DNA of 64,000 bases. It comes from Tubiluchus corallicola. Taxonomy: Eukaryota > Priapulida > Priapulimorpha > Priapulimorphida > Tubiluchidae. The notes beneath the pieces are model-generated. The model did no database searches. It saw only the letters and a program-made list of their open reading frames with translations, and had not been told where the DNA came from. This document shows, in pieces, positions 1 to 11,499 of this stretch; the first letter of the stretch is position 1; every line of letters begins with the position of its first letter. A program made the position numbers and the translations under genes. The stretch spans positions 246,001-310,000 of the forward strand of contig JAQGDQ010000213.1 in assembly GCA_030141605.1 (NCBI GenBank), written 5' to 3'.

Positions 1-799
1 CGGAGAATGCTCCGTATATTAATTTTCTGCTTTCGCTTTCAGACGACGATAGGCATGTGCCTCCTTTAATTATTAATTTACTCCAATACGATGTAATTAG
101 GTATTTTTCTAGATATCAACTCGATCGCTCTGTAACACCTTGCGACTGACACCAACCGCTTCAGCGGAACTATAGTAAATTAATAATGAACAATACCCCT
201 GTGAATTTGCATTATTGGCTTAAGTGAAATTTTTTTGTGATATTCAATAAAAGCTGTGCAACACATAAATTCTTCTTTTTTCACAAGGTTGAAAATGTTC
301 GCAGTGATGAAACCATCTTGCTATATTGGTCTTGCGTCTTGGTTGTGGAATGAATGTTGTGTTTTATGTTCGTAGGCCATTTATTTCGTTTGCCTATTTC
401 TTTCTAATTTATTCGTTCGTTTGTTCGTTTCGTTCATTCTTTATTTCAGTCATTCATTAACATACTACGCATTCACACACTGAATGAAAAGCAATCGAGC
501 TATAACAGGACCGTGGATTGTTTACTGGTTCTCTTCTTATATACAACTGCAGATATGAAAATTTTAAGACATCGTTGAGAAATGAATTTCTTAGCTATAA
601 CTTATCAGTTAAAGTTAAAGCAGGTAATCGTTGATAATGGGTTACTGTACGTGTACCGTTTGACGTCGTAATAAATGAATACAGTACTAATACGGAAGCC
701 ATTTATACAACACAGAAACCAGTTCGTTGCACTCACGATCAAAGATTGTCGGATACTTCCCGTGAGGAGGGTGCTGATTTTACTTAAAATTCAGCCACG
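1..799. other. Upstream region of the first pentraxin gene
   Basis: No coding exon is recognised here. Visible: a degenerate GTTC/TTCG microsatellite at about 410-445 and a TATA-like TTATACA at 703-709. The sequence CCAGTT follows at 719-724. The span from the TATA-like box to the start codon at 800 is about 95 bases and could hold a short 5' UTR. A previous gene may end left of the window, but nothing here proves it. Confidence 0.5.
703..709 (+). promoter_or_regulatory. TATA-like box of first pentraxin gene
   Basis: The sequence is TTATACA. A transcription start about 30 bases downstream, near 730-735, would leave a 5' UTR of about 65 bases before the ATG at 800. This is inference from spacing only. 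Confidence 0.3.
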
Positions 800-851
800 A
801 TGAAAACTGTTTGTGCAGGAGCCATAGTGAGATTTCTTTCTGTTGTTTGTG
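800..851 (+). CDS. Pentraxin copy 1, coding exon 1
   Basis: This exon encodes the start and most of the signal peptide core (MKTVCAGAIVRFLSVVC). The donor is G|GTAAGT, phase 1. Confidence 0.8.
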
Positions 852-1955
852 GTAAGTTCACAACATTTTTCCTTTGCTTGCTTGTTTAATTGTTATTTGG
901 CGCATGCAGTAAGCCCACTTACGGTCGCCTCATTAACCATTAGTAGTTATTGCTAGAGTTGCATAGAGCAAAACTGAAAAGTCTTTAATTTATAAACACT
1001 ACAACAGAGCAAAAAGCAGTATTCAAGAAGACAAGCTCTGTAAAGAAACTTCTTGTTAACTATTTTGCAGTATGGTGGAGTGTCCAGGTGACTGAAGCTG
1101 ACGACGATGAAGACAAGCGTAAGTAATATAATAAGCATTGCTGCCGAGTTTCATTTTTATTAGGAAAGAATAACTCGAAAGACGTTGTCATAGATTTTCT
1201 TAAAAGTGAAATAAGTTCCGTTGCAAATCATTAATATTTCAGGTTGTGCCGCTTCCTTCATATCTTATGATTTGGGATTTACCTCGATGACGTCATATGG
1301 AAGACTGGAATTTGCACCTGTAAATCAACCACCTGAGGGTCTGCCTTCTTGCACTGTGCTGTTTTGGGTAAGGACCTTCGAGCGGTACCGTACCCTGACC
1401 ATCCTGTCGTACGCCACAATGAATAACGCCAATGAATTTTTTCTGCGATTCGTCAGTGTCCAAGAAGCGGACCCACTGGACAACTTGAAACTGACCATTG
1501 GACCTGTCACAGAGTAGGTATATATTTACCAATTTTTCGGGCTGATGGTGTTAATTGGTATAGTAATGTGATTTTTAGAGCATGCTTTGCTGCATAATGT
1601 TTTAATTTGAAGATGGTCTCTACGACATGTCATTTAAATGCACTTAAAGCCTGATGCAGTTTCATATTGCCTGTTTATGTACTTGAGGCTATAAACTACA
1701 ATTAAAATAATTTCAATCAGACCAATACGTGGTCTAATTAAAGGAAGACATTTCTCGGGAAAAATATGAACACGAACAATGTCAAAGTTATACATATTAC
1801 TGAACTTATTTGGTACGTTTCAGTTCCCCTGGCTGTAGGTGAAGTTGGATGCCAGGGCAGACGAAACATGCCAAATAACGGTCAGTGCCGTAATGTTTTT
1901 TTTATATCGCTGGTGTCCTTATACAATATTGTTATTATTATTATTATTATTATTA

Positions 1956-2038
<83 letters not shown>

Positions 2039-2586
2039 CTGCTACTGCTACTGCTGCTTTTGCTGCTGCTGTTACTATATTTTTGAATATTATATAACCT
2101 ACCGGTTTTCGAAAATTTTTCTTTCTGCTGCGAAAACATATAATCGCATATCTTTGTTTTAGGAGCATCTTAAAAGGTGTGCGTGTCAGAGACGGAGATT
2201 GGCACTTTGTTTCTATGTCATGGAGTACTAGTGGAGATGCGATCGCCTGCTTTGATGGCAATTGTCAAACCATAACAGGTTTCGCGACAGGCTACCTACT
2301 GGAAGCCAATGGATTTGTAGTTGTTGGCCAAGACCAGGACACAATTCTGGGCGGTTACGATCCTCACCAAAGTTTTGTTGGCGAGCTCAGTAGCTTCAAC
2401 ATTATTACGAAGGCGTTTAATGAAACGGAACATCTCCATTTTGCCGAAGAATGCTACATTGACGATGGCGATGTGATCCGTTGGACGGATTTTAGAGCAG
2501 CTATTAGAGGAAAATTAAATGTGTACTCGCCCTCTTCTATTTGCGCCAAAAAATTTTTCCTCCAGGCTAATTCTGATGATAAATGA
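800..2586 (+). CDS. Secreted pentraxin-family (C-reactive-protein-like) protein, copy 1; 4 exons
   Basis: Exons are 800-851, 1071-1118, 1243-1513 and 2163-2586, all GT-AG with phases 1, 1 and 2, totalling 795 nt (264 aa). Residues 1-27 are a signal peptide (MKT start, hydrophobic core, cut near VTEA), and the pentraxin domain covers about 35-250. Hallmarks are ILSYATMNNANEFFL (about 87-101), matching the FSYAT strand of C-reactive protein; WHFVSMSW (137-144) at the pentraxin signature, with Ser where the family has Cys; GQDQDTILGGYDPHQSFVGE (179-198), the calcium-binding loop; and VIRWTDF (228-234), matching the conserved NW motif. Probable calcium ligands N97, D181, Q182, D183, D190 and Q193 are kept. 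Cysteines are C35, C70, C153, C158, C221 and C251. The family makes secreted, calcium-dependent ligand-binding oligomers used in innate recognition; the ligand here is unknown. Copy 2 lies 2.6 kb downstream in the same orientation. Confidence 0.85.
1071..1118 (+). CDS. Pentraxin copy 1, coding exon 2
   Basis: The acceptor is TTTTGCAG. The exon finishes the signal peptide and encodes an acidic spacer (EADDDEDK). The donor is C|GTAAGT, phase 1. Confidence 0.78.
1243..1513 (+). CDS. Pentraxin copy 1, coding exon 3
   Basis: The acceptor is AATATTTCAG. The exon encodes the N-terminal half of the beta-jellyroll, including ILSYAT. The donor is GA|GTAGGT, phase 2. Confidence 0.85.
1930..2037. repeat. 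(ATT)n microsatellite
   Basis: A nearly perfect TTA/ATT triplet run in the last intron of pentraxin copy 1, followed by a (CTG/CTA) stretch at about 2038-2074. Apparent ORFs rich in Ile or Leu here are artefacts of the repeat. Confidence 0.97.
2163..2586 (+). CDS. Pentraxin copy 1, coding exon 4 (terminal)
   Basis: The acceptor is TTTGTTTTAG. The exon encodes the pentraxin signature, the calcium-binding loop and the C terminus, ending at TGA. An AATAAA lies at 2773-2778. Confidence 0.88.
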
Positions 2587-2772
2587 AACATTTTTTAACA
2601 GTCCAAGTAACTGCACAATCTGCTGTATACCTTTGTAATTGATGCCTTAATACCAGCTAATAATTTTTTTGAAAATTCTTTCTTGTCCTAAAGTTTTGCC
2701 AAGTTGTTTGTACATTACAGTTATGTTTTATCTTTATCAATCCCTTTTTGTCTTCAGACATTTGTTAATTGA

Positions 2773-2778
2773 AATAAA
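2773..2778 (+). terminator. Poly(A) signal, pentraxin copy 1
   Basis: Canonical AATAAA 187 bases after the stop codon, followed by a T-rich stretch. Confidence 0.55.
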
Positions 2779-3425
2779 TTGCTTTAAAAATCTTGCCTTG
2801 TGCGAATTTGTTGTTATTTATTGTTTCTTTTATTTAGGTTATATTTTCATATTTTTGTTTGCAATTAAATTTAAATTCAGCAGATTAGACACGTAACGAC
2901 AACCTTTAATTTGAACATATGTAGTAAACTCAAACACCCGTCAAAACAGCGCTGAACAAAGTGCTCTGGTGTTAAAAGCTTGAGTGAAAATGACTAACGC
3001 CAAGTCACAGCTTTCCCCACAGATTTCTTATTTGCTCATCTTGATTGTGATATTGCAATGGTGCGTAGCACAAACGCAAAGCTGTTAAATGTTAGGTAGT
3101 GACAATGTTCTCAAAACTGTGGCAGGTTGTAGGGCTTAACATTCCCATTATGGCTTTTTGGAGGTTATCAAGTTGAACGTTCCCTGTGTGGCTTTTTTGT
3201 GATTACCTGTTAGTGCAAACAAACAAACCGATTGGATGCTGTACTGTGCCCACTCAAATTTTGAGAAATGTATTTTAGGGTGTTACTTTTTCAGTGACCA
3301 ATAATAATTATCCATATACATGTCAACTTACATACCGAACCGGCAGATGCATTTAGTTGTTCCGAGTTATGTATTTTAACTAGACATTTAAGCTATATAA
3401 CTAATACATAATTGTTCAATAATTT

Positions 3426-3427
3426 TG

Positions 3428-3474
<47 letters not shown>
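3426..3474. repeat. (TA)n(TG)n microsatellite
   Basis: A short TA run followed by about 18 TG repeats. Confidence 0.95.
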
Positions 3475-3476
<2 letters not shown>

Positions 3477-3976
3477 ATGTGTAACTTAGGAACTATTATA
3501 AATTTGAACATGAGTTTAAATTAGAAAATTATTTGGTATTGGTAGCGCAGAAAATTCTGTCTTTTGCAAAAAACTGAATCAGTTCGCATACATTGGCTAC
3601 TGAAACAGAAAGGCATCATTAACCAAAGAGCTTCCTGTTAACAAACGCTTACGTATATATTGTAAAGAATCAGCATAGTCATTACAACTATGAGCAGTGG
3701 TAAATATTTGTTTTGGGCAGAAAGCAGCGACCGATTAATGCTATTAATTATTTGTAATTTAATAAACAAATGTTTTTTAAATAGGAAGAATATATAAAAT
3801 TTAGTATTCAGTTTTATTATTACAGTTCAACTATATTTGATGAATACACTTGATTACTTTTGTCTTTATAAATATAAATTTTGTTCATAACACCATTACA
3901 TAATATTCACAATTCATCCAAGTCATCCACGTGCCTCAGTGACTTGGGCAAATCTACTAGCTTTGCTGGCATGCCT

Positions 3977-4016
<40 letters not shown>
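3977..4016. repeat. (TA)n microsatellite
   Basis: An alternating TA tract of about 40 bases with a single G interruption. Confidence 0.93.
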
Positions 4017-5186
4017 ATCATTTTATTACAACATTACATATATATTACAATATATATCATTTTTATTGCTATTCATAGGACAATTACATCAAATATACAG
4101 ACAGATCAACAAATAAAATAACATTAATTAACATGATTAGTAAGCAACGTGAATAAACGCAACTCAATATACTATTGAGTGAGAGTAAGATATATTAGTA
4201 TGGCGTACAACTCATTTCTGTCAAACAATTAAAACAATTACTTTCTAGAGCCCTTAAACTTCTTTAATGAAATTTACAATCCGTATTTGTTTTTTCTCTA
4301 ACATTACTTCTTACATCTGATGTACAGGAAAAAACGTTAGAAAGAAAATTTTCATTGGTGTAAAAAGTTTTGTACTCATTACAAATTGATGACAAATGAT
4401 AAGCCATTATAGAAGATGCATGAAATCGCGAATTATGAGCACAGAAATTGACTATAGGTTTTTCACTATTTAAGCAATTATGGTAAAACTTAACAAATCG
4501 TTTTTGTGTAACTGTTTTTTATGAATCTGGTGATGTGCGCACCATGTGAAACTCCACCTAATTTCAAATTTTGGGATAAATTTAGCCCAATTAAGAAAAG
4601 GCGAAGAACATCAGCTCCTTAAGCAATGACTGCGCTGTAGAAAGAGTCGGTTTAGTAATAATATCTTAATAAGCTTCAGATATTCACAGTTATATTCCTA
4701 TTTTTTACGATTATAACTGGACGATTAATGTCGGCCATATTAATAATAAAAAATTTCTTCAAGGTAACCACCCCACGTTTTCGGTTGCACTCTATTATTA
4801 AAAAAGTATCTGTGTGTCAAGTATACTTTTCAGGACAGACATGTACGCTTTTCTTTAACTGTACGATTTTCTTTCCGAATTTTATTAGCCCTAATGATTA
4901 TAACCTGTATGTACACTTGCGAGTTGAAATATATATCGCACATGTAGACCTAAAAATAACTTCCGGTACGCTTACGTATAGTATGGATGACTGCTTGTGT
5001 TATTTAAAATGTTTGTATTCTACTGTAATATTCCTTTACAGAAGCCAGTTACAGCCTGATTCTAAGACCCTACACTTACATGCTAATTTTGCCATACTGT
5101 AAGCTTGTTGGAAAACATTTTGTCTAAAAATTTGAAGGTAGTTGAGCAGTTGAAACCAGCGAAAGCATACACTGTTCGTGCATGCG

Positions 5187-5192
5187 TCAGTT
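5187..5192 (+). promoter_or_regulatory. Possible initiator (TCAGTT), pentraxin copy 2
   Basis: TCAGTT matches the arthropod-type initiator consensus and lies 21 bases before the chosen start codon. No TATA box is evident about 30 bases upstream. Weak evidence. Confidence 0.25.
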
Positions 5193-5212
5193 ATCCAGGT
5201 AGTTCATTAGGC

Positions 5213-5261
5213 ATGAAGACTTGGACAGGCATCATGTTACGAGAAGTTTTGTCTGCCTTAG
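5213..5261 (+). CDS. Pentraxin copy 2, coding exon 1
   Basis: This exon encodes the start of the signal peptide (MKTWTGIMLREVLSAL). The donor is G|GTGAGT, phase 1. Confidence 0.72.
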
Positions 5262-7495
5262 GTGAGTTATAATAACGATTTTATTTCGGTGCCTGTAAGA
5301 AGACTGTGAATAAGTTAGTAAAGTACAGCCCAGTAGGCCTAATTTATTGTAATAAAGGGTTGACAGGGTTGATTTACATGCACATAAACAATTTAGAAAT
5401 GTAAGCCTACTGTATGACCTACATTCATACAGTAGGCTTACAAATAATAAAAATGCTGATTTAAAATAGAAATAAAATTGCACTTGAAAAATACAGTGTA
5501 TAGTTTGACTGCTGGAAGTAGTACCTATCTTTATGAACATTATGCAACTAAAGCTATTGCAACAGAAAAGTAATATATTTTTTTCGTTTCGTACTTAAAT
5601 ATGCGGGACTAATTTACGATTAGGCAGATTAAGCTAAATCAATTTGAAAATGTACTTTTTGTTCATTTTACTTGATTTTTATTGGTAAACACAGATTAAA
5701 ATGGTAACAATTAAAAATACTAACTAAGATAAATATTAAAAATACTTTAGCCTAAAAATTTACAATGTAAAATAATCATAATATCTTTCGTCAATTTTAA
5801 AAACAAACAGTGACCTATTTACTTGCAAGTATACAATTTCTTAAACTACACACACACACAGCAGCTCTTTTTAAAGCCTTGTTATCATATGCCAGACTAA
5901 TTCGTCATACTAATTCGTATTTAAAAAAGTTACGAAGAGAGACATATGTCGATCTAAACTGTGCAATATTATATCTTTTATAGGATATCGATATACTGCT
6001 ACAATAAATTCCTCTGTAATACGATTTGAATAAAATACTTTTAATTTCCTTTGAACAGAAATGAAGTCACTACATAGCTCGTGCATAAAATAGTCTTAAC
6101 TTATTAGCAATATTTACATTATCACTATAATCATAGGATATGCGTCCTAGATAGTTTTCACTTTTACTGACACTTTTTTGTAAAACTACGTATTTAAGTG
6201 TAATAGAATTGCATTCACTATTAAAATCCATAAATTATTCCAGAGATATTTGCAAAATTGGATGCAGTAATTAAATTTTATAAATCTAATTAAATTTTTG
6301 CAGTTCTGTCAGCAGTAGTGAGCCTGACAAAAGCGCCGGACCCGCTAAACGAAGTAAATTTGAGTAAGTGCTATTAAACCATATTTCGTCTGTCAAGCAG
6401 TACAGTTTTCTTTTCTTAGGAACTATATATGCAGTAATAGGCCTGCAATATACAATAATAGGCCTACAATATGGTGCAATGCATTCTGAAGACGCCAAAT
6501 GCTTTTCATAAATATATTACGTAGGCCTATGCCAATTATTGTTGAATATAATGGATAATTTTAATTTCAGGTTGCTCATCCTCTTTCATCTGTTATGACG
6601 TGGGCTTTACCAGACTCTCTACAAAGGACATGCTAGCGCTGACAGTACCATTTTCTGAAAGTGGCTTCAAAGAATGTGCCATTGTGTTCGCATTTAGGAC
6701 AACAGATCGGATGCTTCGGCCCATCACTGTCATCTCGTATGCTGTACCTGGCAACCCCTATGAACTAGTAGTCCAGTTTGCGCCCCACCATGAAACATTG
6801 TATGACGACCTTCTCTTAACGTTGGGGCCTCAGACTGTGTAAGTATGTGTAATATCTCAAATTATCCTTTAGTTATTGTTCTACTTGGAGACTGTCATTC
6901 TGTTAGCACTAAAAGATCTGCGCTAAAAGTTTGTCAGTTTCAGGTTTCATTGTCGTTTTGCTTATTCGATTTTACTGTGCTGTTCAAATGTTCCACGAAA
7001 TGGTAGGACATAAATTAAAGCCAGTCATTGTTCAAGCCTGTCACACTAATGGCAATGAAATGGCTTTCTTATTGCAGGGCCATTCGTGAAGATTTTCTGG
7101 TGAGAGACTCGAAGTGGCACCGCATCAGCCTTTCTTGGGAAAGTGATGGTGGCATCTTGCTGTCTTGCGTGGACTCACTGTGCCAGAGTACGACGATCTC
7201 TCCCAATCATATACTTGTACCCAATGGTGTGCTAGTAATTTGCCAGGAACAAGGTTACATGCATGGAGGATATGACCCGATCAATGCTTGCGTCGGTGAA
7301 CTGAGTAATCTGAATATCTACGGGCACGCCCTCACTGGCGAAGAACAAAAAATACGAAATGATCAATGCTGTGTTCTCGATGGAGATGTTCTTAGCTGGT
7401 TTGATGCACGAGCAGCAATTGTTGGTTCAGTTAATGTTTATTCCCCATCATCTCTTTGCACTAGAGAATATTTCAAGGAAGAGGAAGATAAGTAA
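5213..7495 (+). CDS. Secreted pentraxin-family (C-reactive-protein-like) protein, copy 2; 4 exons
   Basis: Exons are 5213-5261, 6304-6363, 6571-6838 and 7078-7495, with phases 1, 1 and 2 exactly as in copy 1. The total is 795 nt (264 aa), the same length as copy 1. I chose the ATG at 5213 over the in-frame ATG at 5234 because it gives an MKT start and a 27-residue signal peptide aligning with copy 1. Hallmarks are ITVISYAV (about 88-95), WHRISLSWES (139-148) at the pentraxin signature, QEQGYMHGGYDPINACVGE (182-200) at the calcium loop, VLSWFDARAA (230-239), and a VYSPSSLC tail shared with copy 1 (VYSPSSIC). Of the usual calcium ligands, E183, Q184 and D192 remain. Gly185 replaces an Asp, Asn195 replaces a Gln, and the Asp-Asn pair of the first site is absent (Pro-Tyr). 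It has ten cysteines in the mature part against six in copy 1. Calcium binding may therefore be weaker or different. Confidence 0.84.
5400..5442. repeat. Perfect 18-bp inverted repeat (hairpin)
   Basis: The arms 5400-5417 and 5425-5442 are exact reverse complements around a 7-base loop (CCTACAT), in the first intron of pentraxin copy 2. The arm contains AAGCCTAC; related TAGGCCTA words occur nearby at about 5335, 6435-6475 and 6522. It may be the core of a palindromic mobile-element remnant. Confidence 0.8.
6304..6363 (+). CDS. Pentraxin copy 2, coding exon 2
   Basis: The acceptor is TTTTTGCAG. The exon completes the signal peptide (VLSAVVSLTKA) and encodes a short spacer. The donor is A|GTAAGT, phase 1. 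Confidence 0.75.
6571..6838 (+). CDS. Pentraxin copy 2, coding exon 3
   Basis: The acceptor is TTAATTTCAG. The exon encodes the N-terminal half of the pentraxin domain. The donor is GT|GTAAGT, phase 2. Confidence 0.85.
7078..7495 (+). CDS. Pentraxin copy 2, coding exon 4 (terminal)
   Basis: The acceptor is TTATTGCAG. The exon encodes the signature motif, the calcium loop and the C terminus, ending at TAA. The first AATAAA downstream is at 8192-8197. Confidence 0.88.
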
Positions 7496-9449
7496 TTAAA
7501 AACGGAATCTCAATTTATTAAGGAATCTTTTCACTCAGTTATTAACACCAGATTATTTTATTATGTATACACACGCGTTTTGAAAGCGTAACTAGATTTA
7601 GCAACATTTGTAAATTGTATCTTTTCTGTTTTTTTTTGAGTAAAAATTTACTAAGATGGATTACAGTGTTGGATAATTTATTTACTGTGAACTCGTTGTA
7701 TAGCTAGGGCATCGCCGTGACAAATATATACAAGTACATGAAGACGAATTGTAAGCTTAATGTTTAGGTTATTATCAATGATGGTACAAACTCTCAATTA
7801 ATTGAACTTTGAAACCGAACTTAAAAAGAAAGTATAAAAGAGTTAGGACATTGGCTAAACTTGAACGAAGGATCTTCTGCTCACCCACCAGGCGATCTGG
7901 CTGACCAGAATGTCTCAAAGGCCCAATGACATATTTTTATGTTATTGGAACTACATATTTCCTAATTTTAAAACAGCTCCAATGCATACTTTTATGTAAT
8001 ATGGTAACTTACATTAAGCGCCGTTGGTACTGTAACAAATATTTTTCTTGACATGACACTCAGGAAAAATGCTGTGACGTCACGTAAGGAAGATGCATTT
8101 AACAGCCGCAGTACGGTAGACAACCAGCGGCCCCAGCAAGCAGAGCACTGCGTGAACAGAGCGGTTATTGCTGAGTAATGATTTATCTATTAATAAAAGC
8201 GTTTCATACAATTGTATTTATCTAATTACAAACCTGCATGGAGCACAAATTTATAGTAAAAAACACAGTATGCAATGTTACTGTATTATTATTTAAACTG
8301 AACAGTAGGTGTGCCGAGTACGCGAATTAGGGTGTAAGTAAGCTGCTAGACACTGTTTTGGGTTACATCCATAGTAAATAAGGTAATAAACTTTTTAGCT
8401 AAATTTCATGAAAATTATATGTTTAGGCTAGGTTAGCAGTAGGACATTTTCAACCCTACCGATTTAACGGAAAATCCCGTTTTTAATGTTAACCCCCCTT
8501 TCTTCACATTCTGAAATATTTCTCCCTGTTTTTTTATACGTTACTTTAACGTAAAAATCGTAAAAAACGCGACGGCAGTGAGGATAAAACAGCCTTTCCT
8601 TTTGAGTTAAAAACGTCTGAAAGGCATTTCTTGGCTTTCCGCTTTCTTTTACTTTTGAACCTCACATTAAGTTAGACGTGCATAGGCTCAAAACGTCGAT
8701 AAAGCCCAGGGAACAAAATCTGATATTACTGCCTTACTGTCTAGTTCTTTTCTCGTTGATCGTACCTAAGAATCCCACTGTTATTTTACAATTTCATATA
8801 CTGGAAAACATAAAAACGATCACTCTTTGTCAGAAGCAATGTCTGAACGGCACATAAGGCAAAGATAACTTAAGGAATTTCGGACCGTGATGAGTACCGG
8901 GGTAATTTCGCGATTGCGGCGTCTGCCAGGCAAGCAGAAGGTGCCTACTTCAAATCCAAGCTGTGTTCAAGTCTTTCACTTTTCCTGCTTTTTGAATTTG
9001 GTTTCAAAATTTAATTAATTGTAGGTTTGTACCATCACATGAAGAGAAAATCATGCAGCTGGAACAAAAACAAAACAAACTGCGAAAGAAGCAATTAAAG
9101 CCCGTCAATTAATTCAGGAGAAAGTACGTAATAACCTCATCTTTAGCCTTCTCAAATGCGAGATAGCTTAATCATCCATTACATAATTACGCGTGGACAA
9201 AAGAACACTGAAAATCAGTTCATTTGCAGAGAATCTATAATACTCTCTTTTAAGGTTTACGAGAAAATGGAGTCATCTGTTCTCTTTTTAGTATATTCAA
9301 ATGCTATCAAATCAACATTTAAATTGAACAAGAACATGAATTAATCTAATCTATTTTTGCTATCGCTTGCATAATATTGTTTTACACTGTATGGCACCGT
9401 AAAATGCGTAGAACAGGTGTTACTAGGACCATTAGATGGAATTTTAACC

Positions 9450-9867
9450 GTGATCAGATGCTCTTGTTCTGGTGCAAAGGTGTACCCTGTTCGCCATCAA
9501 CAAATTCCAGATTCAACCTCTTCCAGATTTTGAATGGAACCCGCTTGTAGTTTTTCTCAGAGAATCGCCTTTGTATAATTCTTTTATTGACACGATTACT
9601 GAGTTAGGGCTAGAACTATTAGTCAAATCTTATACAAGAATTGATAAGCACTCAGCTCAAGAGTATCCTTGACTTAGTCTTATGTGCTGATCTAGGGTTT
9701 GTGTATAAACCCAGTATTTGTGAGCCTGTTCTGACAACTGATCATTTTGCGATAAATTTCTTTTGTCAAGGTCCAATCGCTAAAAGTAAGGAAAATGTTA
9801 CTAGCCCAGTCGTCTTTGATTATGACAAAGCTAATTGGGATGAAACCTTAATATTAGTGGATTAAGA
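9450..9867 (+). pseudogene. Decayed non-LTR retrotransposon endonuclease fragment
   Basis: Two overlapping + frames together read as the C-terminal part of an endonuclease/exonuclease/phosphatase domain of a CR1/Jockey-like non-LTR element. The first frame gives FIDTITELGL...SYTRIDKHS and the second SILDLVLCADLGF...EPVLTTDHFAINF. The LDLVLC and (T/S)DHF motifs are the conserved Asp- and His-bearing strands of these enzymes. The VFDYDKANWDE that follows is typical of the linker to the reverse transcriptase. A frameshift at about 9650 and missing ends make it non-functional. It may be the same family as the RT relic at 59.4-60.8 kb. Confidence 0.72.
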
Positions 9868-10561
9868 AACACATAAATCATTGAAAAAACGACTACGTAC
9901 TAATTAGATTATTTTGGTAAGATTCTCCAACACAGTTTTCCATGGAGTACGTAAAAACTAAACCATTTTTTATTCGTTTTAATGTCTCTTAAGTGAAAAA
10001 TACTGAATTGAGTTTACTTAGTGTTTTCATTTGCATGATCATGGCAATTATGTTTGTTGTAGTACGTACTTCTCTAGTGTAACACTTTTGGTTCATTATC
10101 TCAAATTGCTCAAGTATGGCACAGGGCCACCCTTAATATTCTTAAAAAGGACCCTCAGAACACGAGAAAACCACTGAGAAAAAAACTTGCAAATGCAAGG
10201 TTCACCCCATTGGTTGCCGGACTATTTATATGAGGATTTACTAACAGATGTTAAAATAACTAAGCAGGTGTTCCCACGTACAAGTTGTCAAAACTTGTCA
10301 AAACACGAATCGTATAATAAACTTATATTTAAAATAAAATACATAACCAGCGGAAGGACATCATCCCTAGGTAATAGCAATGTTACTAAAGTTTGCACAT
10401 TTTTTACAAATACGCGCAAGCAAAATGTAGGTGCGTGCGTGTACAGCAAGCGAGAAACCCATGCTTCGCATTTCGGACTAGTTTTTAATAGTATTCGTTT
10501 AGTGTTGCTTAAATATAGGTCTTTAGCTGTTTGCTCTAACTTAGCGTAACTATAAAATTCA

Positions 10562-10573
10562 CCACTAGATGGC
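10562..10573 (+). promoter_or_regulatory. CTCF-core-like motif
   Basis: CCACTAGATGGC matches every position of the bilaterian CTCF core CCASYAGRKGGC. It lies between the pentraxin pair and Lgl, a natural place for an insulator. Binding is inference. Confidence 0.4.
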
Positions 10574-11499
10574 GAAGGACGGTTAAATGCTCAGTAGCTG
10601 TTAAACCGTAACTGCATAATGCCTAGAACAAATAATAGCTCGACTGATGAGTTACTATAGAATAACTTAAATTGTGCCAATGATATGCAACGAAGCAATG
10701 TTATGACCCAGCTTTGAAAATCTATTATTAAATTAATCCCTGAAAATTAAAAAAAAGTGATCCTTAAAACTGTAAAAACCTGGGATAAATATTTTTATAT
10801 TAAGCTGTAATACGAATCGCCCGGTAATTTTAGATACGCGTCACCCATAATTAGTATGCCGAAAAATAAGATTTTTAGCGACGTGCGTAAGTAATGTACA
10901 CGTTGGCATACTGTAGACCTACAAGAATATTGAAAAACTCAAGAACTACACTCATTATGAGAAAATCTTGTGCTGTCAACGTTTACATAATAGCATAATT
11001 ACTTTTAATTAGCCAGAATCAAATGTCAAAACATTAACAATGAGCCTAAACTTTGCCGGTTACCATAACCCAACCTGTCTATATAGCTCTCGTTATGAAT
11101 TTCTATAATTTTTACAAGTTACATTTTTGAGTATTAATGGCTCACTGCACTATACTTGGTAAATCGTACAAGACTAGCGATGAAGCACTTATGTTAATAT
11201 GATTACGTAATTTTTGTTACCCTAGACCGAGAGATTTGCATTCGATTATTAACATGGAAAAAAGGGTTTAACGATCGGATCTAACTGTGTGAAACTGTGA
11301 TTATTGTGAACTTCCCCGTCACTGCCAGCTTTGCGGCCGTAGCGTGGGAAAAGGGCGGCGTAATACAAGGTGTGCATACCAAATAAATTGTTACCTTTAC
11401 GCTTGTATCTAAACCAAGGTAGCAAATAGTTTGTTTCGTCACACCAATAATTGTTGTAATTTTCGTGTTTTTACTTTTCAATTGCAATTGGGGAAACAG

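Larger units (their letters stand above)
2587..5212. other. Intergenic region between the two pentraxin genes
   Basis: It begins with the 3' UTR of copy 1 (AATAAA at 2773-2778). It then holds a (TG)n tract at about 3437-3473, a (TA)n tract at 3977-4016 and otherwise AT-rich sequence. I see no third pentraxin exon or other gene. Confidence 0.6.

Noticed and set aside
1766-2162. Ile- and Leu-rich open frames on both strands
   Set aside because: They are translations of the (ATT)n and (CTG/CTA)n microsatellites in a pentraxin intron.
5234-5261. ATG at 5234 as the start of pentraxin copy 2
   Set aside because: The in-frame ATG at 5213 gives a signal peptide that aligns with copy 1 (MKT start) and equal total length.
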